Assembly: GCA_026260175.1 (NCBI GenBank)
Contig: JAKCWW010006807.1
Location: forward strand, 921 to 23,863
Direction: 5' to 3'
Source of the DNA: Reticulitermes lucifugus
Taxonomy: Eukaryota > Arthropoda > Insecta > Blattodea > Rhinotermitidae
DNA: 22,943 bases
Position numbers and translations under genes: made by a program. Below, in pieces: positions 1 through 9,597 of this stretch. Position 1 is the first letter of the stretch, and the number at the start of each line of letters is the position of its first letter. Under the pieces are notes generated by a model. That model was not told the origin of the DNA and made no database searches. It saw only the letters and a list, made by a program, of their open reading frames with translations.

Positions 1-740
1 CGCACCATGTGGAGAACTCGCTTTGGAAGAGGCTACGGACCTGTCGTAAGACAGACTACAGAAAGAAACAAATGAATTATAATATTTACCTCTAACCCAT
101 GATTTTGAAATTTGCTGTGGTCTACATTTAAATACATTATTGTTAAGCAGAAATTTCAGTAGTGCAGACCTACAGATATCCTGCAACAGGAGAGTGAATT
201 TTTTTTTATTTGTCACTTTTCTCTTCGTCTAGTTTTCAGGTGATGTGAAATTAAAGTACGTTCTCAGACTTTCAAATACTACTCTAACAAAACGTGAAAG
301 AATTTCTGGGAGCGGGTAGTATTCACGGATTTGTGTGGGGTAATTTTTTTCACTTCTTACTCATTTATATCCGGTATTATATTAAAAGAGTGGACGGACA
401 GAATAAAAGATCAAAAAATATTCTTAATACTCATATGAACGGACAAATGTACACATTTAACAAGGTACAAATAACGATTTAATAATGTCTGCAAAGAATG
501 TGTCTGTTTTGTGAAAACCGTTATCTAAGCTATTACATTTATGTTATATTTGAATGAACGTTCTAAACTTAAAATCAGATAAAACACCTCTCACAAGATT
601 CCAAATATTACATCCTAAACATTTGAAGCCCTAGTTGTGCTACACCACGCAGTCATGCTTGTGTGACAGCCGATACCTCGAAAAGAAGACGGCGAATAAA
701 TAATGCGCAAAAACACAATAAATATTAATCTCGCAGTCGC
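1..740. other. No recognisable gene
   Basis: AT-rich unique-looking sequence with short homopolymer runs, for example a T run near 199-208. The only open frame (294-482, plus) has no recognisable motif and is within chance expectation. I see no repeat with a second copy in this stretch. Confidence 0.6.
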
Positions 741-742
741 CA

Positions 743-755
743 CACGTTTCGTCAT
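743..755. repeat. Target-site duplication, copy 1 (13 bp)
   Basis: The sequence CACGTTTCGTCAT here is identical to 1005-1017. The two copies bracket the SINE at 756-1004, which is the signature of target-primed retrotransposition. Confidence 0.85.
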
Positions 756-1004
756 TTTTCTTCCAATGGCTCGTCTGCCCCCTGGGGGCCTAGGCCACTT
801 CATTTTTCGAGGCTTCAAGATCACACTTTTTAGACACACCACATTCGGTAGGACTCCTCTTGACGAGGGACCAGCTCGTCGCAGAAATCTCTATCTGACA
901 ACACACAACACACACAAGTGACAGACATCCATGCCCCCGGTGGGATTCGAACCCACAATCCTAGTAAGCGAGCGGCCTTAGACCGCACGGCCACTGGGAT
1001 CAGC
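756..1004 (-). mobile_element. tRNA-derived SINE, full length, minus strand
   Basis: This is a non-coding retroposon of about 249 bp lying between two perfect 13-bp direct repeats. Read on the minus strand, it opens with a tRNA-like head at about 1004-935. The head has an A-box-like segment (CCCAGTGGCCG...GGTCTAAGGC) and a perfect B-box (GGTTCGAATCC, plus-strand complement at 945-957). These are internal RNA polymerase III promoter elements. The GGTCTAAGGC D-arm and the GTGGGTTCGAATCCCAC T-arm resemble tRNA-Leu, which is an inference. The body is unrelated to the other SINEs in this window, and the 3' end finishes in a short A run against the duplication. The intact duplication suggests a fairly recent insertion. 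It is not a functional tRNA gene: there is no acceptor-stem match, and the head continues into SINE body. Confidence 0.85.
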
Positions 1005-1017
1005 CACGTTTCGTCAT
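1005..1017. repeat. Target-site duplication, copy 2 (13 bp)
   Basis: Identical to 743-755. It marks the 5' boundary of the minus-strand SINE. Confidence 0.85.
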
Positions 1018-1283
1018 ATTTTCGCAAATAATTAGGGAAAAATGTAAAAAATGTGTAGGCCTTGTGAAAATATAGTTCACGATTTTAAATTCGGATCTGA
1101 TCTGTAGTTTTAAATATTTCTGTAATCGCTGTAAACGTAAAATTTATCCAAAGCCAAATTATTGAATGTGGACGCACAGGTGTTGCGAAAATATTTATCC
1201 AAATTAAACATATAGTTTATAAATTAGAACAGTTTGCACCTAAGTCATAATAATGGCAATATTTCGGGGATGCACCGTTCCTT

Positions 1284-1334
1284 GTTTCACCCGCTCGCCA
1301 CGGTGAGGCACAGGATGTGAGCGGGACCTGAAAC
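1284..1334. other. Strong imperfect hairpin
   Basis: GTTTCA (1284-1289) and CCCGCTC (1290-1296) pair with GAGCGGG (1319-1325) and TGAAAC (1329-1334). The 13 base pairs are interrupted only by a three-base bulge (1326-1328), with a 22-base loop. An A-rich run (1335 onward) follows, as behind some retroposon 3' ends. It could be a small structured RNA, a retroposon tail or coincidence. No family is recognised. Confidence 0.45.
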
Positions 1335-1339
1335 AAACA

Positions 1340-1914
1340 AAACAGAACACAACAAAAACACAAAGGCGCGTTCCGCGACTGTGCGAAAGCGCCAAACACT
1401 CTAACAATGCAGATAATTACAGAATGTAAATGAGAATATTGTGAAAACAGGAACTTACCTGCGCTGTTCGTTATCTTGAATTTCATGGTGAAGTGTCTTC
1501 TTTAAGGTACAACGAGGTATTTAAAAATATTATTCTGGCCTCAGTACGCCATTCACTTCATACATAAAAAATACAGGCACATCTCTGCTGTATATGACTT
1601 GTTCATTAGAGTTACAATCCTTTTGAGAAAGTATAATGTAATGAACATTAAAATACAACTGTCTATCTTTGACTGTAGCGGATGAAAACACAGTATTTAT
1701 CATTTCAGAAGAGTTCCGCCTACTCGGCGAAAAAATGAAGTCTCGAAATCTTCTAGCATTGAAGGCGCAACATACGTAAATTTATCATTTTGAAACAAAG
1801 TTTCTTACAGCGCAGAAATCAAAAGAATTACAGGCGCTATCTATCTCCTGGCCATGTTGATTGGATATATTTTAGGTGTTACCAGTCTTAGACCATATTA
1901 TGTACCAAATGTTT
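1340..1914. other. No recognisable gene
   Basis: AT-rich sequence. The minus-strand open frame overlapping 1217-1486 includes the hairpin above and shows no protein family features. I see nothing else supportable. Confidence 0.5.
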
Positions 1915-2052
1915 CCTTCCCTCCATAATGCGCGTTATATATTTAAATTGTTTTAGTCCTCCCTCCCTGATGCCTATTATATATTTAAATTGTTGTCGCT
2001 CTCTACCTAATGCCTGTGATGAAAGTAACATTATTATATATTTCAATAGTTT
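1915..2052. repeat. Short tandem triplication
   Basis: An identical 18-base core, TTATATATTTAAATTGTT, occurs at 1935-1952 and 1977-1994, each preceded by a pyrimidine-rich CCTCC-type stretch and ATGC. A third, diverged copy of the core is at about 2034-2051. Spacing is 42 bp, then about 57 bp. This is a small local minisatellite with no coding content. Confidence 0.65.
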
Positions 2053-2699
2053 TCAATTAAAAAATACATTTCCTTCAATCAGAGGATAAAGGTTGTAGTA
2101 ATGTTGATCAAAATGATAACTGGACAAGCAAAGGAAGCTTGAAGTATCCAGAAAACAAATAAAATACTTATATTCATCATCTCTAATGCAACGAAGCCTA
2201 GTGGCTAGTGACAGACCTATACACTTACAACATATTCAGTTCAGGTCATAATGTATGCATGTTCAGTGTTGCTTTTTGAACATTACGCAAGTTTAATAGT
2301 AGAGTCGAGTAAAGTGCTGCTGTCGCATTAAAAAAAATAAACGTCGACGGCTTCTTCTGCTGAAAGTGCAAAACCAATGCATCGTATTCACAGGACGCTC
2401 CATTCGATTCGGAAATCAGACGATAACATAAACGCAGTCTAATAAACGCTGTTTCGCTTAGTTCGGCTTCAGACTAAGGAAAGCGATAGCTTGGTGACTA
2501 GTCACAGGAATATCCAAAGCTAACAAATTCAGTTTCACTCTAATACGTTCATTTGTTCGAACACTAATGACTAAGTATGTTAAATTTTCTTTACGTACAA
2601 CATTAAAATCCGACGACCAACGACGATTTTTACAGACACCTGAAAAGCAAATTGTTGACATGATTTTTCCCCCATTCATAACAATGTACAAGAATGACA
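2053..2699. other. No recognisable gene
   Basis: AT-rich sequence. An 85-codon minus-strand frame (2458-2715) enters from the GC-richer block to the right, but it has no recognisable domain. It would lie just inside an intron if the donor-like site at 2715 were real. Confidence 0.4.
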
Positions 2700-3030
2700 G
2701 AAGTCCATGACTCACCGTTCGCTGCCGTCAGTCGTGCTGTCCCTCGATGTTGGGACCTACCTTTAGTTGTCCATCGCTGTTACCGTTTGCGCGTTGCTCC
2801 TCTTGCCACGGTCCTGTGTCCGAAGTCGTTCTTCGGGAGCATACTGCTGTAATCCCTGGACTGTTGCAACCGTCGAAAAAATCACCGCACTTATCATTGC
2901 AGCACTATCACTATCACTAGCACTTACGAGGTCGTCGCAGACGCTTTCGTATTCAGATCACACATCATTAGACACAAAACAATCAAACGAACACTAAGCT
3001 CCAAACGGCGCTCTCGAAAACACTAATCAC
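2700..3030 (-). promoter_or_regulatory. Possible minus-strand promoter / first-exon region
   Basis: This block is visibly richer in G, C and CpG than its surroundings. Read on the minus strand it resembles an insect 5' leader, with stretches such as AGTGCTAGTGATAGTGATAG. It then has two good 5' splice-donor matches: AAAG/GTAGGT (exon end at 2761) and GAACG/GTGAGTC (exon end at 2716). A 44-codon frame runs on the minus strand from an ATG at 2897-2895 to TAA at 2765-2763 and contains a Gly-Lys-Arg triplet. There is no TATA box at a convincing position. Without transcript data this is only a candidate; chance donor matches are common. Confidence 0.25.
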
Positions 3031-3101
3031 TAAAAACACAATTCGAGATTATAAAGAACATCATAATATATCTTAAAATATGCGGTATAAGAAATTTCAT
3101 T

Positions 3102-3197
3102 CACTCCCGAAAATATAATGCTTATATTCTGCGCACAGCCACTCCGGAAAATAATAATGTTTATATTCGGCGCACAAACATTCCCGAAAATAATAAG
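3102..3197. repeat. 38-39 bp tandem repeat, about 2.5 copies
   Basis: Units begin at 3102, 3140 and 3179 with CACTCCCG / CACTCCGG / CATTCCCG. They continue through AAAATAATAATG, TTATATTC and GCGCACA, and the third copy is truncated after about 19 bases. It directly abuts the CCTG-rich block to the right. Confidence 0.75.
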
Positions 3198-3235
3198 TCC
3201 GAAATGTTGAAGCCGCACGAAACCAACGCACTGGC

Positions 3236-3328
3236 TGCCGGCCTGCCTGCTTCCTGGCCTGCCTCCCTGCCTGTTTGCGTCACTGCCTGCCTGCCTCCGT
3301 GCCTACCTCTCTGCTTGTCTGCCTGTGG
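3236..3328. repeat. Degenerate CCTG/CTGC microsatellite
   Basis: The tetranucleotide CCTG recurs about a dozen times with interruptions (GCCTGCCTGCTTCC, GCCTGCCTCC, CTGCCTGCCTGC and so on). The strand is strongly pyrimidine-biased. Confidence 0.8.
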
Positions 3329-3660
3329 TGTTAAATGGGGAATGGCCTAAATTACGTAGCTACGCACTTTGTGACATCTGCTCTAATCAGAAACTTGTTA
3401 CGATAGTCTGAACGTATTCCTCGAATGGGTGACACGATATACATACAGAATTCTGTGGAGAAACCTGTTCAGAAATTGTCACTTAAAGATGCGGGAATAT
3501 AACAACAAAATGGAATAAGACTACCATGGTGTGAGCTGGACTTGCATCATTCAACACGTTGAATGGCTGATTTTGTCTTAGTGATTGTGATGTAATCTCT
3601 TCCTACCGGGGAAATGGACGCCATTTATCAGTGCTCTAGTGTTTATAACGATCCACGTTT
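3329..3660. other. No recognisable gene
   Basis: Unique-looking AT-rich spacer between the CCTG microsatellite and the AAT-containing array. Confidence 0.5.
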
Positions 3661-4335
3661 TAGTAATAATAATAATAATAATATATTATATTATAAAAAA
3701 CTAAATCTTTGGCGCAGAGTCATAAGAAGCTAATAGTTCCTCAGCTAGTCACAAAATTCCACACATTTTATGGAACACATTTGTTCAACATAATAATAAT
3801 ATGTAATCATAATAGGTAATATTATAAAATAACTAAATCCATGGTGCATAGTCCCTCTTAAGAAGCTAATATTTCCTCAGCTAGTCTTGAAATTCCTCGC
3901 ATTTTATGGAACCCGTAGGTTCAATGTAATACTAATAATAATATGTAATAATGTAATATTGTACAGTAACTAACTCCATAGTGCAGAGTCCTTCTTAAGA
4001 AGCGATTATTTCCTCAGCTACTCAAGAAATTCCCCGTACTTTATGGGAAGGTAAGTTTAATATCATAATGTTAATAATAATAATAATAATAATAATATAC
4101 AATATCTAACTCCTAGGTGCAGAGTCCTTATTAAGAAGGTAATAGGTCCTCAGCCAGTCATGAAATTCCTCGCATTTTGTGTGACCCGCAAGTTTAATAT
4201 TTAATAATAATAATAATAATAATAAATTTTACAATAACTAACTCCATGGTGCAGAGTCCTTAAGATGCTAATTGTTCCTCGAGTAGTCATGAAATTCTCC
4301 GCCCTAATAATAATAATAGTAATAATAATAATAAG
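3661..4335. repeat. Tandem array, about 135-bp monomer, five units with AAT runs
   Basis: Five head-to-tail monomers are recognisable by the segment CTAACTCCATGGTGCAGAGTCC at positions 3701, 3833, 3970, 4106 and 4238 (periods 132, 137, 136 and 132 bp). Shared blocks in order are that segment, TTAAGAAGCTAAT, TTCCTCAGCTAGTCATGAAA, TTCCTCGCATTTTATGG and then an (AAT)n run of varying length. The last unit is cut short near 4303 and ends in a final AAT run (4304-4333). Monomers have diverged clearly, so the array is not recently homogenised. There is no coding potential. Confidence 0.9.
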
Positions 4336-4479
4336 TACACTCATTCCATCTTAAATGTTTTGAGACTACTTTCCAATCGAAACCCACTATATTAATTATA
4401 CATATTATTTAGATATATTTTACGTATATTTAACTTTTATAAGCCCCATCCTATATCTATAACAAATGTTTTATTAGTA

Positions 4480-4607
4480 AAGTAAGCATTTAAACATCAC
4501 CCTATAACATGCCATGAAGGCACAGAAACATGCCATGAAGGCACAGGAGGAGAAAAAAAGTATAGCTCTATCCATTCTTAACCTCGGCTCTAGACTGGGG
4601 TGGGTGC
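4480..4607 (-). mobile_element. SINE 3' fragment with internal 21-bp duplication
   Basis: Read on the minus strand it runs GAGCCGAGGTTAAGAATGG, then GTGCCTTCATGGCATG twice, then GTTATAGGG and a TTACTTTAC-type tail. The same core recurs at 8899-9597, 11310-11426 and about 22187-22297. The GCCATGAAGGCACA block is tandemly duplicated (copies at 4507 and 4528, 21 bp apart). Flanking TTTATTAGTA (4470-4479) and TTTATTAATA (4608-4617) look like a 10-bp target-site duplication with one mismatch. The tRNA-like head is missing, so the copy is 5'-truncated. Confidence 0.65.
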
Positions 4608-4611
4608 TTTA

Positions 4612-4880
4612 TTAATACAACTTAATGCTTTTGTAACCTACCTCCTCTTTCTTATTCAGCCATTTTTTGGTTACAGATTCCCTTCTACATTTTCTTGTTT
4701 CTGGACAGCTCAGCACTACATGTTTTACATCCTCTTTTCCCAAACATAACGTGCATCTTTATACCGCTTCTTATTCCTTCCCATTTCCACACTCCTCCTA
4801 ACAAACACGCTATTCCATTTCTTTCCTTCGTACTATAACATTCATTGCATGACATCTTACCCCAACTAAAACTCATACGT
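4612..4880 (-). pseudogene. Non-LTR retrotransposon (LINE) ORF2 C-terminal remnant, broken
   Basis: On the minus strand, the frame from 4740 down to a TAA at 4614-4612 encodes 42 residues including EDVKHVVLSCPETRK and KKWLNKKEEV. This matches the C-terminal region of reverse-transcriptase ORFs of many insect LINEs, where a CxxC...EDxxHxxxxC zinc-knuckle-like segment follows the polymerase. Upstream, another frame gives GRNKKRYKDARYVWEK, as expected just before the knuckle. The join needs a frame change near 4741 and the first CxxC pair is lost, so the copy is dead. Stop codons also interrupt the other frames. An AATAAA lies immediately downstream at about 4611-4606. The clade (Jockey/I/R1-like) is not resolved. 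Confidence 0.6.
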
Positions 4881-5275
4881 CGATACAGTGCTAATAAGCA
4901 ATTATTTGGGAAACTTCGTGGTGAACGTCATCGTAATTTAAAACGTGATTTTTCGGAAATAGGTTGTGGGAGAGAGATCAGGAACAAACAGGCTCACTGT
5001 GTGGTATAATGGCAGATTCTGTGAGGCTGAAATTTCGGCGAACATTTCACAACAATTACCAATTGGCTCTCGGCTGAAAACTGGACCGGGGAATTGGTAT
5101 AGCCTTGGGTCGAAATGAGATGCGAATTTCACAGTATATGTCAAGAAGGATCCGTGTAGTAGCGGCGTATGTAGAGGGTGATTGTTTTCATAGAAAAATC
5201 GAGGTATTCTGGTATAGTAACAGAGGCTCTTTTAGAGGAAACTGAAGTCCAGTGAAAATATGATGATATTGTTTT
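4881..5275. other. No recognisable gene
   Basis: No element or repeat is recognised with confidence. The minus-strand 68-codon frame (4938-5144) has no family features. Very diverged outer units of the next array may begin near 5200. Confidence 0.4.
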
Positions 5276-5279
5276 TTGG

Positions 5280-6060
5280 GAATAATGCACAATAAAACTA
5301 CGAAATACAGCAGATGAGAAGACAGCGCCATACAGGAAAATGTATTCATGAATATCGTACAGATATTTTGTTTCAGAAATTGTTACTGAAAATAACCGCC
5401 AGAAAATTGAGACTAGAGAGAAATTTGTATAAAATTAATATTTGTTAATTTTAGTTTTATATACAGAATGTTACTGAAGAAGATCACGTGAAACACAAAT
5501 GGGGCTGAGAGTGTTAAAAGGTGTTTTTGCAATTAAGTTAATTTTGGAAAATGTCAATGAAGAAAACCACGGAGAATATAAGAAGGGTTGAAAAGTCTTT
5601 TACAGAAGTTGTATGGACATTCCAATAAAGTTTGTTTTTGAAGCTCTTACTGAGTAAAACCAAAGAAACACCACCATAGCTGAGAACGCCTTATATGGAA
5701 CTGCTACTAACGTTCCTCGTCAGTATTATTTCAGATATTTTTTATTAAGAAAATCATAAGGAACCAGGAAGGATAGGAAGACAGAGAGGAGTACAGTGAC
5801 ATTTCAATGAAGCCTTATTTTGGAAAAGGTTACGGAAGAAAGCTTGTAAGAAACACCAAAAGAGCTCACAGTTGCTTAAAATTGTATTAAATCTCTAACT
5901 TGGGAACTCTTATGGAAGACATCTACAGGGAACATCGTTATGAGAAGGCCATATAGCGAATTAATTGCAGTGAACTTAGTACTGAAATTGTGTTTTGAAA
6001 AATCGCACTGAAGAAAGCCACAGAAATATCAAGAGGATCGAGAACATTTTATAAGCTGTG
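5280..6060. repeat. Ancient tandem array, about 88-bp period, at least eight units
   Basis: A recurring anchor of the form TTACTGAAGAAAACCACAGAAACA appears in diverged form at 5383, 5471, 5554, 5647, 5743, 5830, 5910 and 6006, probably also near 5287. Spacings are 88, 83, 93, 96, 87, 80 and 96 bp. Between anchors, recurring pieces include GAGGGCTGAGAA, GACATTTCAATGAAG and TTTGTTTTGGAAA. Individual units match one another only loosely, so this is an old, decayed minisatellite. All reading frames are interrupted. Confidence 0.7.
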
Positions 6061-7780
6061 CCCGCTTTTACGACTATGAAAATTCTGGTTGATCTGCATT
6101 GATAAAAGTACTACCAACATCCTGCTCTGTCCCTCGAATTCCGGCTGTTGCTCCGAGGTTAATATTTCCTCAGAATGGACTCGCCTAGAAGGTATTTACG
6201 ATTAATAACACCTACAGCACTACTCGAACGCTAGGAAAAGACAAATTCTATTACATTTTAATAATTAATATCTTGTTGTTCAGATACTCGTGTTATAATG
6301 TGACATTTTGTTTAGGAGAATTCATAAAAGTTTATTTATCCATCATCTAAAACTGTTAACGGGCCCATGCCTAGTATTTAAGAAATGGTAAAGTAAAGAA
6401 ACTTGCTGAATTAAAAAACCGAAATTTTACCGAATAAAGTATCAAACATTAAAAAATATAATTAAGCAGAAACTAAAATTTTTATATGTGTACGTAATTG
6501 CAATTGAAAATATTAAGGTTATTCTGAATAACTAACACCGGTTGGCAGTGAATGCATGTGGATGTACAAATCGTATTAGTTAGATGTGCCGGCCATGCAG
6601 AAAGTAGTAGAGACCCACAACCAGAAGAGAAAATTATTAGTTTGTTTAGTTTGTTAGTAGAGATAAATGTAGATTGGTGATTGTGCCATTCATACGCATG
6701 TTGCCAACTTAGAGATGTAATTTTTCTTGGCGGCTGTACTTCGCAATACCAGTGTAATGTATTTTAAATAAATAGGAAATCACCTGACATTCTTGTGGTT
6801 ATAATATCAACAAAATTCTATGAACTCAGTATTAGTCAAACGTTCAAGAAAACGTTCATTTCCACTTTTGTTGTGGTACTATCAGGAATGATATTTCAAA
6901 ATCACAGGCAACATTTTTATATTGCGAGGTCAAAATTTAGAGCCAAAATTTAATATCGTAATGCCCATATTTTGAGGAATGCTATTCGTATTTTGACATC
7001 TACGCCTACGTCATAGCAGTATTTTCTTCCCAGTTTAACCCACAACAATATTAATTCCAAAATTAATTAGTTACATAAGAAAACTAGTATGCCGAGATTA
7101 ATTTTATAACATTTTCAGCATAAATAATAAATATGTAAGCCTTCTCAAGGTAACGCATAACGATATATATACGTGACTTTGTATCAGTTGTGTCCGTGGT
7201 GAAATTACAGCGGCGATGTGCACTAAATTCTTAGGCAAAGTATGAAAAATTTCGGTCTAAACAGCTGTTATCTGAATCAAAGAACCAAAAGAATGTTCTC
7301 ACGAAGTGCTCTCCATTTCGAACAAATCATATTATGGTTCTACCATTAATTACCGACACTGTATGAAAAGCCTTAATTACTGAATAAAATTAGATCGGTT
7401 AGTTTCTTCATCCTAATGAAAGTAAAAAAGGAAATTTCTGTCACACGTTTTAATTACACATGAAAGCTTGCAGAAGAACTGAATGTAATCATATGAAGAA
7501 AAACCTTCGGAATATTAAAGGTAAAATGATGTATTGGAAGGCAAATATATTAAGTACGTAGACAGAAAGGAGCACACACGAATGGTAAACTCCGAAACAG
7601 CAACAGAAGCTTTTTTCATGAGAGAGAATAGATTTTTGCAAGCGAAACAACACTGTATGTATCACATATTTTTCCGTGCTTCGCTTGGGAATTGGTTGTA
7701 CTGAAACATAAAATTATCTGATGAAAATCACGAAATGTGATGAAGAAAATAAGGTTATCCTTTGTAAGGACACTGGCAGG
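6061..7780. other. No recognisable gene
   Basis: A long AT-rich stretch in which every frame is closed by frequent stops. No SINE head, inverted repeat or tandem repeat is recognised. Confidence 0.5.
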
Positions 7781-8259
7781 GCAACGGGCCCTAAACCTGC
7801 GACGTATGGTGACGAGGATAAAAGTGAAGTTTCTTACGTCGAATTATTTGGGCTTATGGGGAGAAGGCTGCTAGTATTCTAGCAATTAGTAGAAGACCTG
7901 GAAGACATACCAAAAAAGATCGAGAAGGAGAGCTTCAAAATAAAGAAACATTGATTATAGCAAACTCAAATTTTCTGAATATTAGTCTGATAACGTGACA
8001 GAATTCCAGTGCTTTAAGTTCAAAGACATATGGCAGCAACAGGAAGCATAGTCTGTAATATGATTTGAGACAAACAATAGGGGTCCTACACAAGCGTAGA
8101 CGCTGGAATAAACACTCTGTAACAATGAGTAGTTATAGATTGCAAAAGAAGACTCAGAGCGTAATATTGTTTTCTCAGGTCACAAAAGAGGCCAACTGTG
8201 CCTAAACTTGCGAAATAAGAGAGCAATGAAGAAACAAGTAAAATTAATTACGTCGATTT
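7781..8259. repeat. Possible diverged direct duplication, 410 bp apart
   Basis: The segment at 7781-7847 (GCAACGGGCCCTAAACCTGC ... TTACGTCGAATTA) resembles 8191-8259 (GCCAACTGTGCCTAAACTTG ... TTACGTCGATTTA). Colinear matches run across about 68 bases with small indels. The sequence between and beyond them was not clearly alignable by eye, so this may be a two-unit remnant of an older array or a chance match. Confidence 0.3.
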
Positions 8260-8898
8260 ACATAGAGACGGAGGGGTGAGAGGGGAAAGTTTGTATTGTT
8301 GTTACTTCAGTTGAATATCATGGAATTCACATGAAAACACTAAGCCTATTGCAAAAATATAAGGGAGATGTACTCTGAAAGTCAAAACCGAAAATGCTAG
8401 CAAAATACAACGCTAGTAATATAAACATGTAAGTTGGTAACACTGTATTGCCCTATTACTTTGAATTCCAAAGATTAGTAACCAGGCATTCATTGCTCTA
8501 CATATTCAGAAGAAGCAGAATGTGTAAGCTAAAATTTCAAGCACCAACTCGACAATTCGCAAATAAAACTATTAGCAATAATCAGAGTATCCTATTCCCC
8601 ATATTTCATACCCAATATATTTGTCTTCCTATGTAAGCCTACACCTGCTGACATAATCAGAGGAAGCAGAATGTATAAACTAACATGTTGAAGCACGAAA
8701 CAAACAGCCAAATTTATATAGTGTTATTAACACTGATAGTAATCTGTTTCCCAAATTGAATAGGAAATATATTTATCTTTCTATGTACCACTCCTGACAT
8801 ATTCACAAGAAGCAAAGTAAATAAACTAGAATGTCAGAATATCAACTCAGTAATTTTTAAATATATTAATAACATTAATGCCATCCTATTTCCCATAC

Positions 8899-8970
8899 GT
8901 AAAGTTGTTCCTGCTTACGCCATGAAGGCATAAAGGGGGAGTAGACATATAGCTCCACTCATTATTACCC
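8899..8970 (-). mobile_element. SINE 3' core inside array unit 3
   Basis: It contains CGCCATGAAGGCATAAAGGG and AGCTCCACTCATTATTACCC, matching the complement of the 3' half of the SINE at 11143-11426. A GTAAAG-type tail is on the left. It is flanked by ATTTCCCATAC on the left; a similar ATTTCCAGTAT follows the SINE in unit 5. Confidence 0.7.
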
Positions 8971-9098
8971 AGAGATCCACTACGTTTATTTATGTACCGC
9001 TTCTAATGTATTCAGAAAGAAGATAATAAGTAAACTAACATGTGAAAATATCACGCAAAAAAATATTATTATCAATAATACTAACCTCTTTCCCAAAT

Positions 9099-9160
9099 GT
9101 AACTTTGTTCCTGTTTACACCACGAAGGCATATGGAGGTATAACTCCACTCATTCTTAAC
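9099..9160 (-). mobile_element. SINE 3' core inside array unit 4
   Basis: It carries ACCACGAAGGCATATGGAGG and AACTCCACTCATTCTTAACC, and is slightly shorter than the unit-3 copy. Confidence 0.7.
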
Positions 9161-9300
9161 CATGTACCTACTACTTATCTTTCGATGTACCCTTTCTAAC
9201 GTACACACGAGTAGCAGAGTAAACTAACGTGTTAAAGTGCTACCTCCTTAATTCGCAAAATAATATATTACTAATATTAGTATTATCCTCTTTCTCAAAT

Positions 9301-9370
9301 ATAACTTTTTCCTGTTTACGCCATGAAGAAATAAAGAGTGGTAGATGTATAGCTCCACTCATTATTAAAC
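9301..9370 (-). mobile_element. SINE 3' core inside array unit 5
   Basis: It carries CGCCATGAAGAAATAAAGAG and AGCTCCACTCATTATTAAAC, followed by GTATTTCCAGTATATTTATC, which resumes the monomer. Confidence 0.7.
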
Positions 9371-9514
9371 GTATTTCCAGTATATTTATCTTCCTACCTA
9401 CTGCTTCTGTCATATCCAGAGGAAACAGAATAAATATACTATAGTATAAAGGCACCAACACAGTACTTCGCAACATAAATTATTTCTCATATTAGTAATA
9501 TTCTATTTTCCGTA

Positions 9515-9597
9515 TGTAAATCTGTCCCTGACAGCGCCATGAAAGCGTATAGGGAGAATGGAAGTAGAGCTCCCCTCATTCTTAACCTCGGCATTGT
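9515..9597 (-). mobile_element. SINE 3' core inside array unit 6
   Basis: This is the longest of the four embedded copies. It carries CGCCATGAAAGCGTATAGGG, GAGCTCCCCTCATTCTTAAC and CTCGGCATTG, so it keeps the CTCGGCA piece missing from units 3-5 and may be closest to the original insertion. Confidence 0.7.

Noticed and set aside
22-60. Window start resembling a unit of the 88-bp array (TGGAAGAGGCTACGGA versus TGGAAAAGGTTACGGA at 5821)
   Set aside because: The match is confined to about 16 bases with no periodic neighbours, so a dispersed array unit cannot be supported.
935-1004. Functional tRNA gene on the minus strand
   Set aside because: The B-box and D-arm are good, but the acceptor stem does not close and the sequence continues into a SINE body flanked by a 13-bp target duplication.
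7718-7735. Additional hammerhead core, CTGATGA ... GAAA
   Set aside because: Only seven bases separate the two boxes, so helix II cannot form.
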